Shown: positions 36,302 through 46,235 of the stretch, in pieces | Position numbering within the stretch: the first letter of the stretch is position 1 | Layout of the letters: the number at the start of each line of letters is the position of its first letter | Source of the DNA: Silvanigrella aquatica | Lineage (GTDB): Bacteria > Bdellovibrionota_B > Oligoflexia > Silvanigrellales > Silvanigrellaceae | Assembly (NCBI RefSeq): GCF_001907975.1 | Contig: NZ_CP017834.1 | Coordinates: forward strand, 1,943,338-2,007,337 | Direction of reading: 5' to 3' | DNA: 64,000 bases | Position numbers and translations under genes: made by a program | The notes under the pieces: model-generated | What the model saw: only the letters and a program-made list of their open reading frames with translations | Told to the model about the DNA's origin: nothing | The model's database searches: none

Positions 36302-37960
36302 ATGAAGAATCTGCGCAATCAATTTCAAATGAGTGCAGAACAGCAATCTACAGATGGCATTGTGTCTCATATGTTGATGGGTTTTGTGGAAAGAAAAATA
36401 TCTCCACAGACAATCGCCGACGTTCTGCGTGCCCAAATTTTTGAATCCCATGTCCCTGCTCACCTTTTAAATACAGCAACTTGCAACGGTATTCTAGAGG
36501 CTGTGACCCAGGCGACTTCCACAGAAGATTGCTGTGACCTTGTTTTTTATTTGGCAACACACCCTCAGTTTCCTGAGTTTTTGTCTTTTAAAGCGGCATC
36601 AGGTTCGTTAAGAGCATTATTAAGACATTTGCAAAAAAATATGAACTATGATGCTCAAAATAACATTAAAATTGATACGTTAATCGAAAGTTTATCGGAA
36701 AAAATTCTGTCTTTTTTTCACGCTAGAAAACAGGTCGATCTAGATGATAAAGCAACTTTAACTGTTTTAATTAAAACAACCAACCCTATTTTAGCGAAGT
36801 TAATGAGAAACTCTGCTTATTTTCAACAATTACGTTTTATGCTCATGTCGCCTAACGATTATATTCATGACACGACTGTGGCCACCGTAAGACCCGAGCC
36901 CCTAGAAATGATCAATATTATTTTAAAAGCTTCGGACGATCATCTCTTACGTAATGGTACTTTTTACTATAAAACAAATCCGACTAAAAATGGAACTTCA
37001 GGACGCATCAAACATTTAAATACTGTTTTAGAATTATTTAAAGCAAATAAAACAACAGAATTTAAAATTGGATTTATAATAGAATGGTTATTCGAAAAAG
37101 CCTTAGTGGAAGCAATATTACATGAAGAAAGCCATGAAAGTTATGTCACATCCATAAAATGCGCTGCTGAAAACGCAAGTTCACAAATTCAAATTTTTCG
37201 CGGTCTTATTCGTGCTATTCAAAAAGATTTTTCTTTTTTAGCCTCTCATCCTATGCAAAAAATTCAAGAAAATGCACCCAATTTACTCGATCAAGCAATG
37301 TCTTTAGCACAAAATATATTCCCCATTTTAGTTACCTTAACTGAAAAAGATAATAATTATGTGTCGAAATATATTGCCAATTGGGCTGTAGAAATGCCTT
37401 TGCAAAATGAAGAAAGTCGCTTTTTTAAACGCTCCCAATGGCGCTGGATCCGTACCTTAGCCGCTCATCTTTGGGACGCCAGTCTACGAGAACCACCGCA
37501 ATGGGTTGTGGAAGGAGGAAGCAACTATTGTGCTACTATTTTTCAATCGGCTCCTGCACTCTGGTTACAAGAATATTCCTTTAATTTGCTAGAAAAAGTG
37601 TATCGAGAAACTCTGCAAGAAAATTTCGAACCCGCTAAACCTCACTATGATTATGTTGAATTTCTTGCGCGTTCTATGCGAAAAAAGTCACCTTTTTTCG
37701 CAAGTAGAACCGAATCCTTGTACGCTCTTCATCTGCTTTCACGCTTAACGCGTACCGAGGCACTGCAATACGCCAGCGCAGAAGCGCGCTTTCAAGCTCA
37801 ATTAGCAAATATGGGTTCACAACAAGAAATTTCTGCTGAATTCGCACTTTGGAAAGAAATCATATTAAATCCAAATCTTGAAAATGATCTCGGCAATAAT
37901 CCCGTTACCAGAGCTCTCTCCGTTCTTGCGCGCCTTTCAAGAGAAACTGCAAAAAAATAA
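36302..37960 (+). CDS. Large helical protein of unknown function
   Basis: 552 residues from ATG 36302, with AGGAG about 11 bases upstream; the frame remains open further upstream into pyrG leader DNA, which I judge non-coding. It is predicted all-alpha, with no signal peptide, no transmembrane segments and no motif I recognise. It contains FKRSQWRWIRTLAAHLWD and several Leu-rich helices, as in HEAT/ARM-like or adaptor proteins. asnB follows 90 bases later in the same direction. Function unknown. Confidence 0.75.
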   Translation: MKNLRNQFQMSAEQQSTDGIVSHMLMGFVERKISPQTIADVLRAQIFESHVPAHLLNTATCNGILEAVTQATSTEDCCDLVFYLATHPQFPEFLSFKAASGSLRALLRHLQKNMNYDAQNNIKIDTLIESLSEKILSFFHARKQVDLDDKATLTVLIKTTNPILAKLMRNSAYFQQLRFMLMSPNDYIHDTTVATVRPEPLEMINIILKASDDHLLRNGTFYYKTNPTKNGTSGRIKHLNTVLELFKANKTTEFKIGFIIEWLFEKALVEAILHEESHESYVTSIKCAAENASSQIQIFRGLIRAIQKDFSFLASHPMQKIQENAPNLLDQAMSLAQNIFPILVTLTEKDNNYVSKYIANWAVEMPLQNEESRFFKRSQWRWIRTLAAHLWDASLREPPQWVVEGGSNYCATIFQSAPALWLQEYSFNLLEKVYRETLQENFEPAKPHYDYVEFLARSMRKKSPFFASRTESLYALHLLSRLTRTEALQYASAEARFQAQLANMGSQQEISAEFALWKEIILNPNLENDLGNNPVTRALSVLARLSRETAKK

Positions 37961-38051
37961 CATTGCCAAAACAATTCCTAATAAGTAAACTACATATAGA
38001 AACTTAAAAAATTATCGATTTATCAATAAATTTTTCATAAAGTGAGTCACT

Positions 38052-40175
38052 ATGTGTGGTTACGCAGGAATTATTTATACTCCTTCCAGTGTTTATTCCT
38101 TAAATTCAAATTTTAAAGAAAAGTTTTATTCTAATGCGGCAAAATTAAAGCATAGAGGCAATGAACCTATGCGTAAGGTTGAACTTGAAAATATTCTGTT
38201 AACTCATTTTCGATTGTCTTTTTTAGATGTCAAATCAAATATTCAACCTATGTTAAGTAAAAATAAAAAATGGGTTATTGTATTTAATGGCGAAATTTAT
38301 AATCATAATATCATTCGTAAAAAAATTACTGCGGAGCAGGGCTATCAATTTGCTACTAAAACCGATACAGAAACTTTACTTGAAGGTTTTTTAAACTACG
38401 GTCTTGAAATAAAAAAATATATTGAAGGGGAATATAGTATTGTTATTTGCAGTACAGATGCCTCAGAAATGATTGCCATGAGAGATCCTTTTGGCGTTAA
38501 GCCTCTTTTTTTAGCTCTTGAAGATGTGCCCACCAACGCATTTACGGTTGCAAAAGAATCTTATGTTTTTAAAACAAAGTCAATTCAATTTGCAAGTGAA
38601 ATGAAAGGTCTTGTCATAGATAAAAAATGGGATCGAGAAGGATTTTTAAGGCAATTTGTTGGACTTTACGAACCTATTCGCACACCATTTCAAAATATTA
38701 TTCAACTCCCACAAAATTCTTTTTTATATGCAAAAAAACAAAATGATCATTATGTGGTAAAGTTACAGCTTACCAAAGCCCCTATTCGATCTTCTCAAGT
38801 AGAAAAAGAGCCCAGTCATAATGAAATATACGGCGAATTTTCTAAATCACTTCACAAAGCGGTCGAACATCGCATGCTTTCCGAATTGGAATTAGGTGTT
38901 TATTTAAGTGGTGGCATAGACTCTAAAGCAGTTGCCTTTGAAGCAGCTCAATATAATTTAAAACACAAGCCTAAACAAAATATACAATCTTTCACCATCA
39001 GTTTTCAGCATGATGAATACAGTGAGTCAACAGAAGCTTTATCTTTTGCAAAAAAAATGTGTTTAACACCCCACATTTGGAAAGTGAGCGATGAAAATTT
39101 AAGTTATTCTTATAAAATTGCCGTTTATCATTCTGAAAATGTACAACCTTATACCAACGGAGCCGGCAAATGGTGGCTCAGCAGGTTTGCGGGACAGCAT
39201 GTAAAAGGCGTTTTAACAGGCGACGGTGCCGATGAATTATTCTGTGGTTATCCAAGCTTTCGTTATGCAAGTTGGTGGAAATTCGCATTACACAACCGAC
39301 CTGAAAAAAATGTATTCGATAAAATAAATACCTTACCTATTGGAAATAATTGGCGAGACACTGTTTACTTAAAAAAGTTTGCCAGCAATGAAAAAGATCC
39401 TTGGGCGGCAGGCTCAAGTGCAGAAGGAAGTGGAGAAGATTTCATTGACAGTTTAAAACTATGGGGAATTCCTCATCCTTTATTTGGTCAAATTAGAACG
39501 ATCACTTACGCATTAATGGGTTCGGAAGAAGGATTAAAATGGCTCACCGAACAAAAAGAATCTATTGTTTCTTGGTTTTCATTTGGTCTGCAAAAAGATG
39601 AAGAATTTTTAATCGATCCTAATAATAGTTTAATTCTTTGGCAAAATTATTTTTGCAAGACCCATTTACCAGTTCAAGTTTTAAACTGGGTGGGTGATCG
39701 TATGGAAATGGCAAATACGATAGAAGGACGAACTCCTTATTTATCTAAAGAAATGGCTCATATTGCTGCAAAACTTAAGGATAATCTTTTAATTCGGGGT
39801 TTTGAAGACAAATCTATTTTAAGACGCAGTTATCAAAAAAAATTAGGGCAATTATCTGCTATGGTACCCAAAAAACAATTTGGTGCGCCATTTTTATTTA
39901 ATGATAATAGCATTAAAACTTATCAAGAAAAAATTATTGCAAAAGCTAATGAAACAAAATTATTTGAAACAAAAAATGCTTTAAATTTATTTGAATTTAT
40001 GCGAGCAGAGCACCTTAAGAAAAAAACAGCTCCTCATACCTTGGCACATTTAAATGCAGCATATCAGACTTTAATATGCTTTACGGAAGTAGACGATAGT
40101 ATTATTAAAGGAATAATTCCTGAAAGAGATTTTGATTTAGAAGAAAAAGTCATTCGCAATCAAAAAATTATTTAA
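38052..40175 (+). CDS. asnB: Asparagine synthase (glutamine-hydrolysing)
   Basis: 707 residues, long for AsnB. N-terminal nucleophile MCGYAGIIY (Cys2), FNGEIYNH, and MRDPFGVKPLF define the glutaminase. The synthase domain has the ATP pyrophosphatase loop LSGGIDSKA and TGDGADELFCGY. It converts aspartate and glutamine to asparagine, although long relatives also amidate other carboxylates, so a dedicated cell-surface or secondary-metabolite substrate cannot be excluded. GTGAG precedes the ATG by about 5 bases. Confidence 0.9.
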   Translation: MCGYAGIIYTPSSVYSLNSNFKEKFYSNAAKLKHRGNEPMRKVELENILLTHFRLSFLDVKSNIQPMLSKNKKWVIVFNGEIYNHNIIRKKITAEQGYQFATKTDTETLLEGFLNYGLEIKKYIEGEYSIVICSTDASEMIAMRDPFGVKPLFLALEDVPTNAFTVAKESYVFKTKSIQFASEMKGLVIDKKWDREGFLRQFVGLYEPIRTPFQNIIQLPQNSFLYAKKQNDHYVVKLQLTKAPIRSSQVEKEPSHNEIYGEFSKSLHKAVEHRMLSELELGVYLSGGIDSKAVAFEAAQYNLKHKPKQNIQSFTISFQHDEYSESTEALSFAKKMCLTPHIWKVSDENLSYSYKIAVYHSENVQPYTNGAGKWWLSRFAGQHVKGVLTGDGADELFCGYPSFRYASWWKFALHNRPEKNVFDKINTLPIGNNWRDTVYLKKFASNEKDPWAAGSSAEGSGEDFIDSLKLWGIPHPLFGQIRTITYALMGSEEGLKWLTEQKESIVSWFSFGLQKDEEFLIDPNNSLILWQNYFCKTHLPVQVLNWVGDRMEMANTIEGRTPYLSKEMAHIAAKLKDNLLIRGFEDKSILRRSYQKKLGQLSAMVPKKQFGAPFLFNDNSIKTYQEKIIAKANETKLFETKNALNLFEFMRAEHLKKKTAPHTLAHLNAAYQTLICFTEVDDSIIKGIIPERDFDLEEKVIRNQKII

Positions 40176-40180
40176 AATAT

Positions 40181-41326
40181 TTATTTTTTCGCATTTTGAT
40201 CAGCACAGTCTAAAGTAACTATCACTGTAGAACTTATTGAATTGAATTCAAACTGAATTTTAGCATTATGAGATTTTAAAATAGGTTGAATTTTATCTTC
40301 AATTAAAGATTCTATAAAAAGAGAAGCCCCACTTGGAATACAAGTAAAAATAATATCTACATTTTTCTTTTTACTCGCATTAATTGCAATCATGCAATTT
40401 GAACCTTTGATATCCCGCATAGGATGAACTAATTCATAAATAAGCAAAGTAAAGACACTTAATATTTGTGGACTGCGACATAAAATTGATATTTTTTCTT
40501 CATGAGGTAACAAATAAATTTCAGTAACCGTTTTTGATATTTTTTCTTTAGCAGCTCGCACAGATTGACTTAAAATATCATTTAAATCCTCAATTTTAAA
40601 AGCAGCAAGCTCAATTTGACGCGTTCTCGTTTCATTAATTAAGGGCACTAAAAACTGAACATATTTTTCACGTCCTTCCGTAAATTGAATACCACATCCC
40701 ATTTGCTCTCCCACTTTTGCTTCCTTCCGAACCCAAGCAACACGCCCTTTCCCTTCCAAGGCCTCTGTTGCTGAAAACATCAGACGAAATTCAACAATAC
40801 CACCCACTTCAGGAAAATTATCGGTTAAAGCCGCAAAAAAGCCGCCAAAGCTGATATTAGTTGAAAAAGTAGAGATCACTCTTTGAGAATCTGGCAATTT
40901 GAGATTTAATCGCGACGTCAGATCGATACGCTCGTCCAAACGCTTGGTATAGCCCTCTTTCCTAGAAAAAACAGCATCTTCCACTGAATAATATAAGGAT
41001 TTTATCTGAAAAGGTTTTTTAAAAAGAGCCCAGCAGCTCATCGCAATAGTCACTTCAGGAGTTAAAGTGCTTTGAGGATCGGCAAGCAATATGGCAACAG
41101 GAGGCGTTTCTTTACCTGAATCGCTCTTCAAAGCATCATAAAAATCAAAAAAATTGCCATCAGATTGAATGTGGTCGGCTACAATAACATCGGGTTTTTC
41201 TTTTTTGCACAAATCACGGGCTTCTTTCAAAGAAAGTGACTTAAAAATATCATAACCTTGTTGCTTAAATTCAGAACAAATTGAATTAACGAGATCATTA
41301 TCTTGACTCACAGCAAGAAATTTCAC
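40181..41326 (-). CDS. Receiver-PilZ protein with C-terminal HATPase-like region
   Basis: 381 residues from GTG 41326, chosen because GGGAGGA lies about 5 bases upstream. Receiver-like domain first (FLAVSQDNDL, Asp in VIVADHIQ), with Ala/Ser spots less canonical, so phosphorylation is uncertain. A PilZ c-di-GMP-binding domain follows with RLDERIDL and NISFGGFF, and then a ~150-residue region whose helix-strand pattern resembles a histidine-kinase ATPase but lacks its N and G boxes. It is likely a c-di-GMP-responsive adaptor. Convergent with asnB. Confidence 0.75.
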   Translation of the reverse strand: MKFLAVSQDNDLVNSICSEFKQQGYDIFKSLSLKEARDLCKKEKPDVIVADHIQSDGNFFDFYDALKSDSGKETPPVAILLADPQSTLTPEVTIAMSCWALFKKPFQIKSLYYSVEDAVFSRKEGYTKRLDERIDLTSRLNLKLPDSQRVISTFSTNISFGGFFAALTDNFPEVGGIVEFRLMFSATEALEGKGRVAWVRKEAKVGEQMGCGIQFTEGREKYVQFLVPLINETRTRQIELAAFKIEDLNDILSQSVRAAKEKISKTVTEIYLLPHEEKISILCRSPQILSVFTLLIYELVHPMRDIKGSNCMIAINASKKKNVDIIFTCIPSGASLFIESLIEDKIQPILKSHNAKIQFEFNSISSTVIVTLDCADQNAKK

Positions 41327-41395
41327 TAGTATCCTCCCTTGCAAAGCCTCAAATTGTTAGCTTTGCCGTACTCAAATCATGATAGGAACAGACTT

Positions 41396-42067
41396 ATGGA
41401 TTTCATCTCTTTTTTGATGGATCAAAACTCAACTATGGGCGCGTCCCTATCTTACCTTTTTAATACCTTCATTTCTGTTTTTGTGATGGTAGACCCATTT
41501 GCCGCTATACCAGTTTATCTCCTTCTGACAGAACGTTTCACCCCAAGTGATGTCAAAAAAACAAGACGCAAAGCGATCTTAATTGCTTCGAGCATTTTGT
41601 TAGTGTTTGCCTTCACGGGAATGAGTATTTTAAATCTTTTTGGTATTTCCATATCAGCATTGCGCATCGCTGGCGGAATTTTGTTACTTCGTTTCGCTCT
41701 TGAGCATATGATGGGCTCTTCTGAAAAAATGAAACATGACGAAGAAGACGAAAGCAGACTAAAGGATGATATATCCGTAGTTCCTCTCGCCATGCCCTTA
41801 CTCGCGGGCCCTGGAGCGATTTCCACTATTGTTGTGCAGTCTACAGAAGCACATAATTTCCTTTATTATTGTCTCCTAGTTATAGCGATCATACTCGTTA
41901 TGTTTGTTACAGCATTAACCTTAAATTACAGCCAGTATTTATTTCGTTTATTGGGTAAAACAGGGTTAAATTTAATGGGACGCATTATGGGTATTCTCAT
42001 TGCAGCCATTGCTATAGAATTTGTAATTAAAGGATTAAGCGAAGCTTTTCCTGGATTTCTAAAGTAA
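41396..42067 (+). CDS. MarC-family integral membrane protein
   Basis: 223 residues from ATG 41396, with AGGA about 11 bases upstream. Six transmembrane segments; the family motifs are MVDPFAAIPVYLLLT near the start and PLAMPLLAGPGAISTIVV in the middle, then GLNLMGRIMGILIAAIAIEFV. MarC proteins are conserved inner-membrane proteins whose function is unproven; the early drug-resistance link was withdrawn. Divergent from the receiver-PilZ gene. Confidence 0.9.
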   Translation: MDFISFLMDQNSTMGASLSYLFNTFISVFVMVDPFAAIPVYLLLTERFTPSDVKKTRRKAILIASSILLVFAFTGMSILNLFGISISALRIAGGILLLRFALEHMMGSSEKMKHDEEDESRLKDDISVVPLAMPLLAGPGAISTIVVQSTEAHNFLYYCLLVIAIILVMFVTALTLNYSQYLFRLLGKTGLNLMGRIMGILIAAIAIEFVIKGLSEAFPGFLK

Positions 42068-42517
42068 AAAAAATTACATTTTTATTAAAAATTAATTAAA
42101 ATTAAATTAACTATTTATGGTCACCTTATTATTACAACAAAAAGACTACAATCGTTATTTAATAGGTAAATCTTTGTAATTTTTTGACAATAAATGAACA
42201 TATCCTTTCAAAGCGAATCCGTTATTATAAATGCATAATTGAGTAAACTTCCCATAAATAATGTGGTAGCTAAAAAACCATGTAGTGAATTTTTTTTATT
42301 CAACTACATATGACTCGTTTTTTGAAATAACTTATAATATTTAAGACGAAGCTGAGACTGATATTGGCACATTCTAGCTTTAATTTAAAAAGACATTTCC
42401 AAATTAAATTTTATCTTAATATTTAAAAAAATCAATAAACAAAATTACCAATAATTTTTATAAATAATTGAACATAAATACATCGTAATTTATTGAAAAC
42501 TAATTTCATGAATTAAC
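42068..42517. other. A/T-rich intergenic region
   Basis: About 450 bases with no plausible coding frame. It contains one hairpin, ATGTAGT-GAAT (42280-42290) pairing with ATTC-A-ACTACAT (42298-42309), 11 bp with one bulge. It presumably holds the promoter of the exported-protein gene at 42518. Nothing else stands out. Confidence 0.6.
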
Positions 42518-43000
42518 ATGAATAAAAAACATTTATTATTCAAATACAAAAAAAATAATTCAAATAATAGTATTTTTATGGTAAAATTAATTTTCATATT
42601 TCTAATTATTTTTTATTCATTTAATATTTTTGCTGCAAATATTCCTGTATATGACTGGAGTTCGATTGATCAAGCTGACACAGAATTACCTAGAAAATAT
42701 AATCTTTCATTGAGCAGTGGCTATTCACAACTCGTTATTAGTGGAATTTATTATAATGGCTATAATATTTTTACAGATTTGTTAGTTCTGCTAAGCAAAC
42801 GCGGGCTCATTGGATTTGGTTTCCGTTATGAAAATACTTCTTCAACCTCGGGAGCCTTACAGGATCCGCAAGCGTTTGGTGTGATCCCCGAAAAGTGGAC
42901 GATTAAATTTCATAATTCTTTTCATATTCTAAAGGTGCAAGATAATCAAGTGCAGAGTGTGCACGAATTCGATTATAAAATACCTCTATGTATTCTATAA
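42518..43000 (+). pseudogene. Exported protein gene interrupted near its 3' end by an IS3 element
   Basis: 160 residues as now readable. A signal peptide (FMVKLIFIFLIIFYSFNIFA) is visible, with start at 42518 or 42578, followed by alternating polar and aromatic residues suggestive of a beta-barrel or outer-membrane fragment. The tail from about TIKFHNSFH is IS DNA. Removing the element and one copy of the repeated flanking bases gives VIPEK followed by ESL and a stop at 44107-44109, so the original gene was only about 130 residues. It may have been short itself or already truncated. Function unknown. Confidence 0.5.
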
Positions 43001-43739
43001 TCGAAGATTTTGCTTCTTTTCTGGTAAGAAAATTGCATCGATATACCAATTCTTTTTTTAAAGTTGAAAAAAATGTTTCTGTAATAGAATTCTCATAGCA
43101 GCTATTGCTCATGCTTTGATGAAAATGATTTAATTTTAAATATTTTCTAACTTATTTGCTTGAATATTGCGATCCTTTGTCACTATGAAAAATTATTCCA
43201 TTTGGAAAATGAGACCTTTTTTTGTATGCCATGTTTAGCGAATTCAAAACAATTTCTCTTTTTAGATTATCTTGCATGCTCCAACCAATGATTGCTCTTG
43301 AAAAAGTATCCAATATTATACACAAATAAACCCAGCCTTCTTTTGTTGGAATATATGTAATATCGCTGGTCCAAAGTTCGTTGGGCTTATAGGAAGTAAA
43401 ATCTCCTGAAATTAAATTCGGAAAATGCATTGCTTGCTTATCAACCTTTGTTGTTGTTTTAAATTTAGGCTTGCCGACCCCATTCAGATTTAGTTTCTTC
43501 ATAATCTTGGATATGCGTTTTTGCCCAACTTTAATAAATGATTTTTTAAGAGCGGATAAAATCCGCCGTCTTCCATATGTACCTCTTGAAGAAGTATGTA
43601 TTTTTTTTATTTCTTCTTCAAGGCTAAACTCAAAGTGATGATTTTTATCTTTACACTCAAACCATTTATAAAATCCACTCTTAGAAACGCGCATAACTTT
43701 ACAGAGCAAATATACAGGATAATTTTCCTTCTCTAGCAT
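42903..43739 (-). pseudogene. IS3 transposase OrfB (DDE integrase) with a nonsense codon
   Basis: Reads YPVYLLCKVMRVSKSGFYKW, the HTH_21-like RGTYGRRRI, then the integrase core (ELWTSDITYIPT, LDTFSRAIIGW, FHSDKGSQYSS). A TAA at 43152-43154 then breaks it, with the same frame continuing to the end (SMSNSCYENSITETFFSTLKKE, carrying the last catalytic Glu). The catalytic Asp, Asp and Glu are all present in the sequence but in two separate pieces. It is normally made with OrfA by programmed frameshifting. Confidence 0.88.
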
Positions 43740-43753
43740 AACAAACTCGAATT

Positions 43754-44043
43754 TTAATCGAGCTGTTTTGCAAAGAAGGTTGCCGCCTTTTTTAGGATTT
43801 CATTTTCCTTTTTTAAAAGTTCGTTTTCTCGCTGTAGTTTTTTTAATTCATCAGGGTTTTTCATTAAAAATTTAACTTATTTTTATCTCCAATAGAACGA
43901 TTCCAACTATTTAGAGTGGGGTAAGATACTCCAAACTCTCTAGCTATTTGAGCCATGTTTTTAGGACTATTTTCTAAAACTTCAAGAACTTGGTTCTTAA
44001 ACTCAAGAGAATATTGACTTTTAACTGATTTCTTCTTTACCAT
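43754..44043 (-). pseudogene. IS3 transposase OrfA (HTH) with a frameshift
   Basis: From ATG 44043 it reads MVKKKSVKSQYSLEFKN, then a helix-turn-helix (NMAQIAREFGVSYPTLNSW) up to a TAA at 43864-43866. In another frame the next bases encode the expected coiled-coil tail (PDELKKLQRENELLKKENEIL) ending at 43754. A lost T in the short T-run at 43864-43873 explains the break. Confidence 0.8.
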
Positions 44044-44299
44044 TGGACAACCCTTCTATATGAACGCCTAAGTTCATAGCACATTGTCCACCAAAAGGAA
44101 TCACTTTAAGGTTCAGGATTTAATATTCCAACTAGTATATCGATATTAGAAACGATATCACAATAATAATTAGAATTTATTTAACGCAGAATGTAGATGA
44201 ATTTAAATTCTATGTTAACTTGCCAAAAACCTAACACTTTCAAAATTATAAAATTAATCATGCTAAATTCATTATTGAAACATTAAAGGAAATCCAAAA

Positions 44300-45088
44300 A
44301 TGAAATCAACTTTTCATAACTTTTTAAAAAATGTATTTTTATCTGCCACAATGCTATTGCCCATTACAAATGCACTTTCGGAAGAGCAAAAGGTGATCCA
44401 ATTTGGCAGCGACTTTTGGTGCCCCTATACCTGTGACGAAACAACAAGCCAAAAGAAGGGTTACGTTGTCGACATGGCAGAAGAAATATTTGCAAAGCAC
44501 AATATTAAGTTTAAATATGTTGTACTCCCCTGGGCACGGGTTTTAAAAGCAAACGAAAAAGGGGAATTAGACGCTATGGGTGCGGCTTACAAAGAAGGAC
44601 GTGAAGATAAATATATTTTTCCTAAAGAAGATTTTGGTAAAAGTTTAAATAAATTTTACGTATTAAAAGATAACAAATGGAATTATAAAGATCCCGAATC
44701 CCTCAAAAACATTACAGTAGGCCTGACACTCGGATATGTTTATGGCGGGGAAATAAATACGATAAATAAATATGCAAAGCAAGTTGTTCCAGCCGGTGGT
44801 GAATCTGTATTTGAAAAAAACATAAATAAAGTATTAAATAAACAAATAGATGCTACTATTGAAGAAAGCATCGTAGCAAATTATACTCTTAAGCAAATAA
44901 AGTTAAATGATAAAGTCAGAGAAGCAGGAAGCATAGGAAAGAAAACAGGAATTTATATAGGTTTCCCTAAAGTGTTACCTAACTCTGAAAAATATGCGAA
45001 AATGTTATCCGATGGCATTATTGAACTCAAAAAAACCGGAAGATTCAAACAAATATTGAAAAAATATGATATTAAAATTGAAAATTGA
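44300..45088 (+). CDS. Periplasmic family-3 solute-binding protein
   Basis: 262 residues with a signal peptide (FLSATMLLPITNALS), then the SBP_bac_3 layout: IQFGSDFWCPYTCDE, GYVVDMAEEIFAKHNIKFKYVVLPWARVL, GELDAMGAAY, and a C-terminal FKQILKKYDIKI. Members bind amino acids or similar ligands for ABC import or for sensing. No permease or ATPase gene accompanies it, so it may feed an unlinked transporter or act as a sensory binding protein. The ATG follows AAAGGA closely. Confidence 0.85.
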   Translation: MKSTFHNFLKNVFLSATMLLPITNALSEEQKVIQFGSDFWCPYTCDETTSQKKGYVVDMAEEIFAKHNIKFKYVVLPWARVLKANEKGELDAMGAAYKEGREDKYIFPKEDFGKSLNKFYVLKDNKWNYKDPESLKNITVGLTLGYVYGGEINTINKYAKQVVPAGGESVFEKNINKVLNKQIDATIEESIVANYTLKQIKLNDKVREAGSIGKKTGIYIGFPKVLPNSEKYAKMLSDGIIELKKTGRFKQILKKYDIKIEN

Positions 45089-45104
45089 TAAAATATTAAA
45101 TTTT

Positions 45105-46226
45105 TTAATTTGAAGAATTGCGTTCCGCAAGGTATTCACGTCTTCGTGCTAAGGCCACTGTACGTGGTGGCAAATTGATTTCTTCTTTTCTTTTCGTAGC
45201 AAGTTGTCCACAGGCAGCACTGACATCTTGACCTCGGCTATAGCGCACGGGAGCGGGGATAGAGCGATCAGACAAATATTTTTGAAATTCGCGCATTTGA
45301 TTAAAATCGGTTGCAACCATATTCACAGCGCCAGGGTGTGGATTCATGGGAATTAAATTGACTTTTGCTTTCAAGCCATGAAGAAATTTTACTAATTTTT
45401 TAGCATGAGCAATAGAATCATTAGTTCCTTGAATCATGACATATTCAAAAGTAATACCGTGTCTTGTTTGCACAGGGTAATTGAGTAACGCTTTTTTTAA
45501 TTCCTCTAAGGAATATTTTTTATTTACAGGCATCATACCGGAGCGTTGCGCATCATCAGCGGTATGTAAAGAAATCGCTAAGGCAACTGGAACATCGTTA
45601 CCTAAACGCATAATTTCAGGAACAAGTCCTGAAGTAGAAACAGTTACTTTATGTTTTGATAGAGCAAATAACTTAGGATCAATAAAGGCCTTACAAGCAT
45701 TTATAACATTGTTATAATTATCGAGTGGTTCACCCATTCCCATAAAAACAATATTAGTCACTTTACGATTTAAAATATTTCTTTCAACCAGACGCATATT
45801 TGCAATAACAACTTGGACTAAAATTTCACCTGTTGTTAAGTTACGAGTTAAACCCATTTTCCCTGTTTGGCAAAATGTACAAGCCATTCGACAACCAACT
45901 TGACTGCTTACACATAAAGTAACGCGATTATCCGAAGGCATAAGAACACATTCCGCAAAAAGCCCGTCGTGTAACTTCAGTAATATTTTCTCACTGCCAT
46001 CATCGGAAGGTAAAATGGTATCAATTTTTGGCAAAGACCAATTAAAATCAGCCGCTAATTTTTCACGCAAATGCTTGGGAATATTCGAAAACATTTCAGG
46101 AGAAAATTGATGACGAATATATAGCCAATCCATAATTTGACGACCACGAAATGGTTTATCACCCTGTGAAACAAACCAATCAGACCAATCTTTTTCATTT
46201 AAATGTAAAGCATTTGCTTGCGACAT
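45105..46226 (-). CDS. rlmN: Dual-specificity 23S rRNA/tRNA adenine C2 methyltransferase
   Basis: 373 residues. The radical-SAM cluster motif is CRMACTFCQTG, followed by GEILVQVV, VFMGMGEPLDN, and the C-terminal resolving Cys in SAACGQLA. RlmN methylates A2503 of 23S rRNA and A37 of some tRNAs. It begins 9 bases after the hydrolase gene ends, on the same strand. Confidence 0.96.
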   Translation of the reverse strand: MSQANALHLNEKDWSDWFVSQGDKPFRGRQIMDWLYIRHQFSPEMFSNIPKHLREKLAADFNWSLPKIDTILPSDDGSEKILLKLHDGLFAECVLMPSDNRVTLCVSSQVGCRMACTFCQTGKMGLTRNLTTGEILVQVVIANMRLVERNILNRKVTNIVFMGMGEPLDNYNNVINACKAFIDPKLFALSKHKVTVSTSGLVPEIMRLGNDVPVALAISLHTADDAQRSGMMPVNKKYSLEELKKALLNYPVQTRHGITFEYVMIQGTNDSIAHAKKLVKFLHGLKAKVNLIPMNPHPGAVNMVATDFNQMREFQKYLSDRSIPAPVRYSRGQDVSAACGQLATKRKEEINLPPRTVALARRREYLAERNSSN

Positions 46227-46235
46227 AACGACCTT

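Larger units (their letters stand above)
42894..44092 (-). mobile_element. IS3-family insertion sequence, decayed
   Basis: About 1.2 kb. Both ends contain GTGGAC in inverted orientation (left AGTGGACGATT, right GGTGGACAATG on the opposite strand). Flanking AAA (or AAAAG) repeats could be the target duplication. It encodes OrfA and OrfB on the minus strand in the usual order. Both are broken, so the element is probably dead. It sits in the 3' end of the exported-protein gene at 42518. Exact ends are uncertain by a few bases. Confidence 0.75.
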
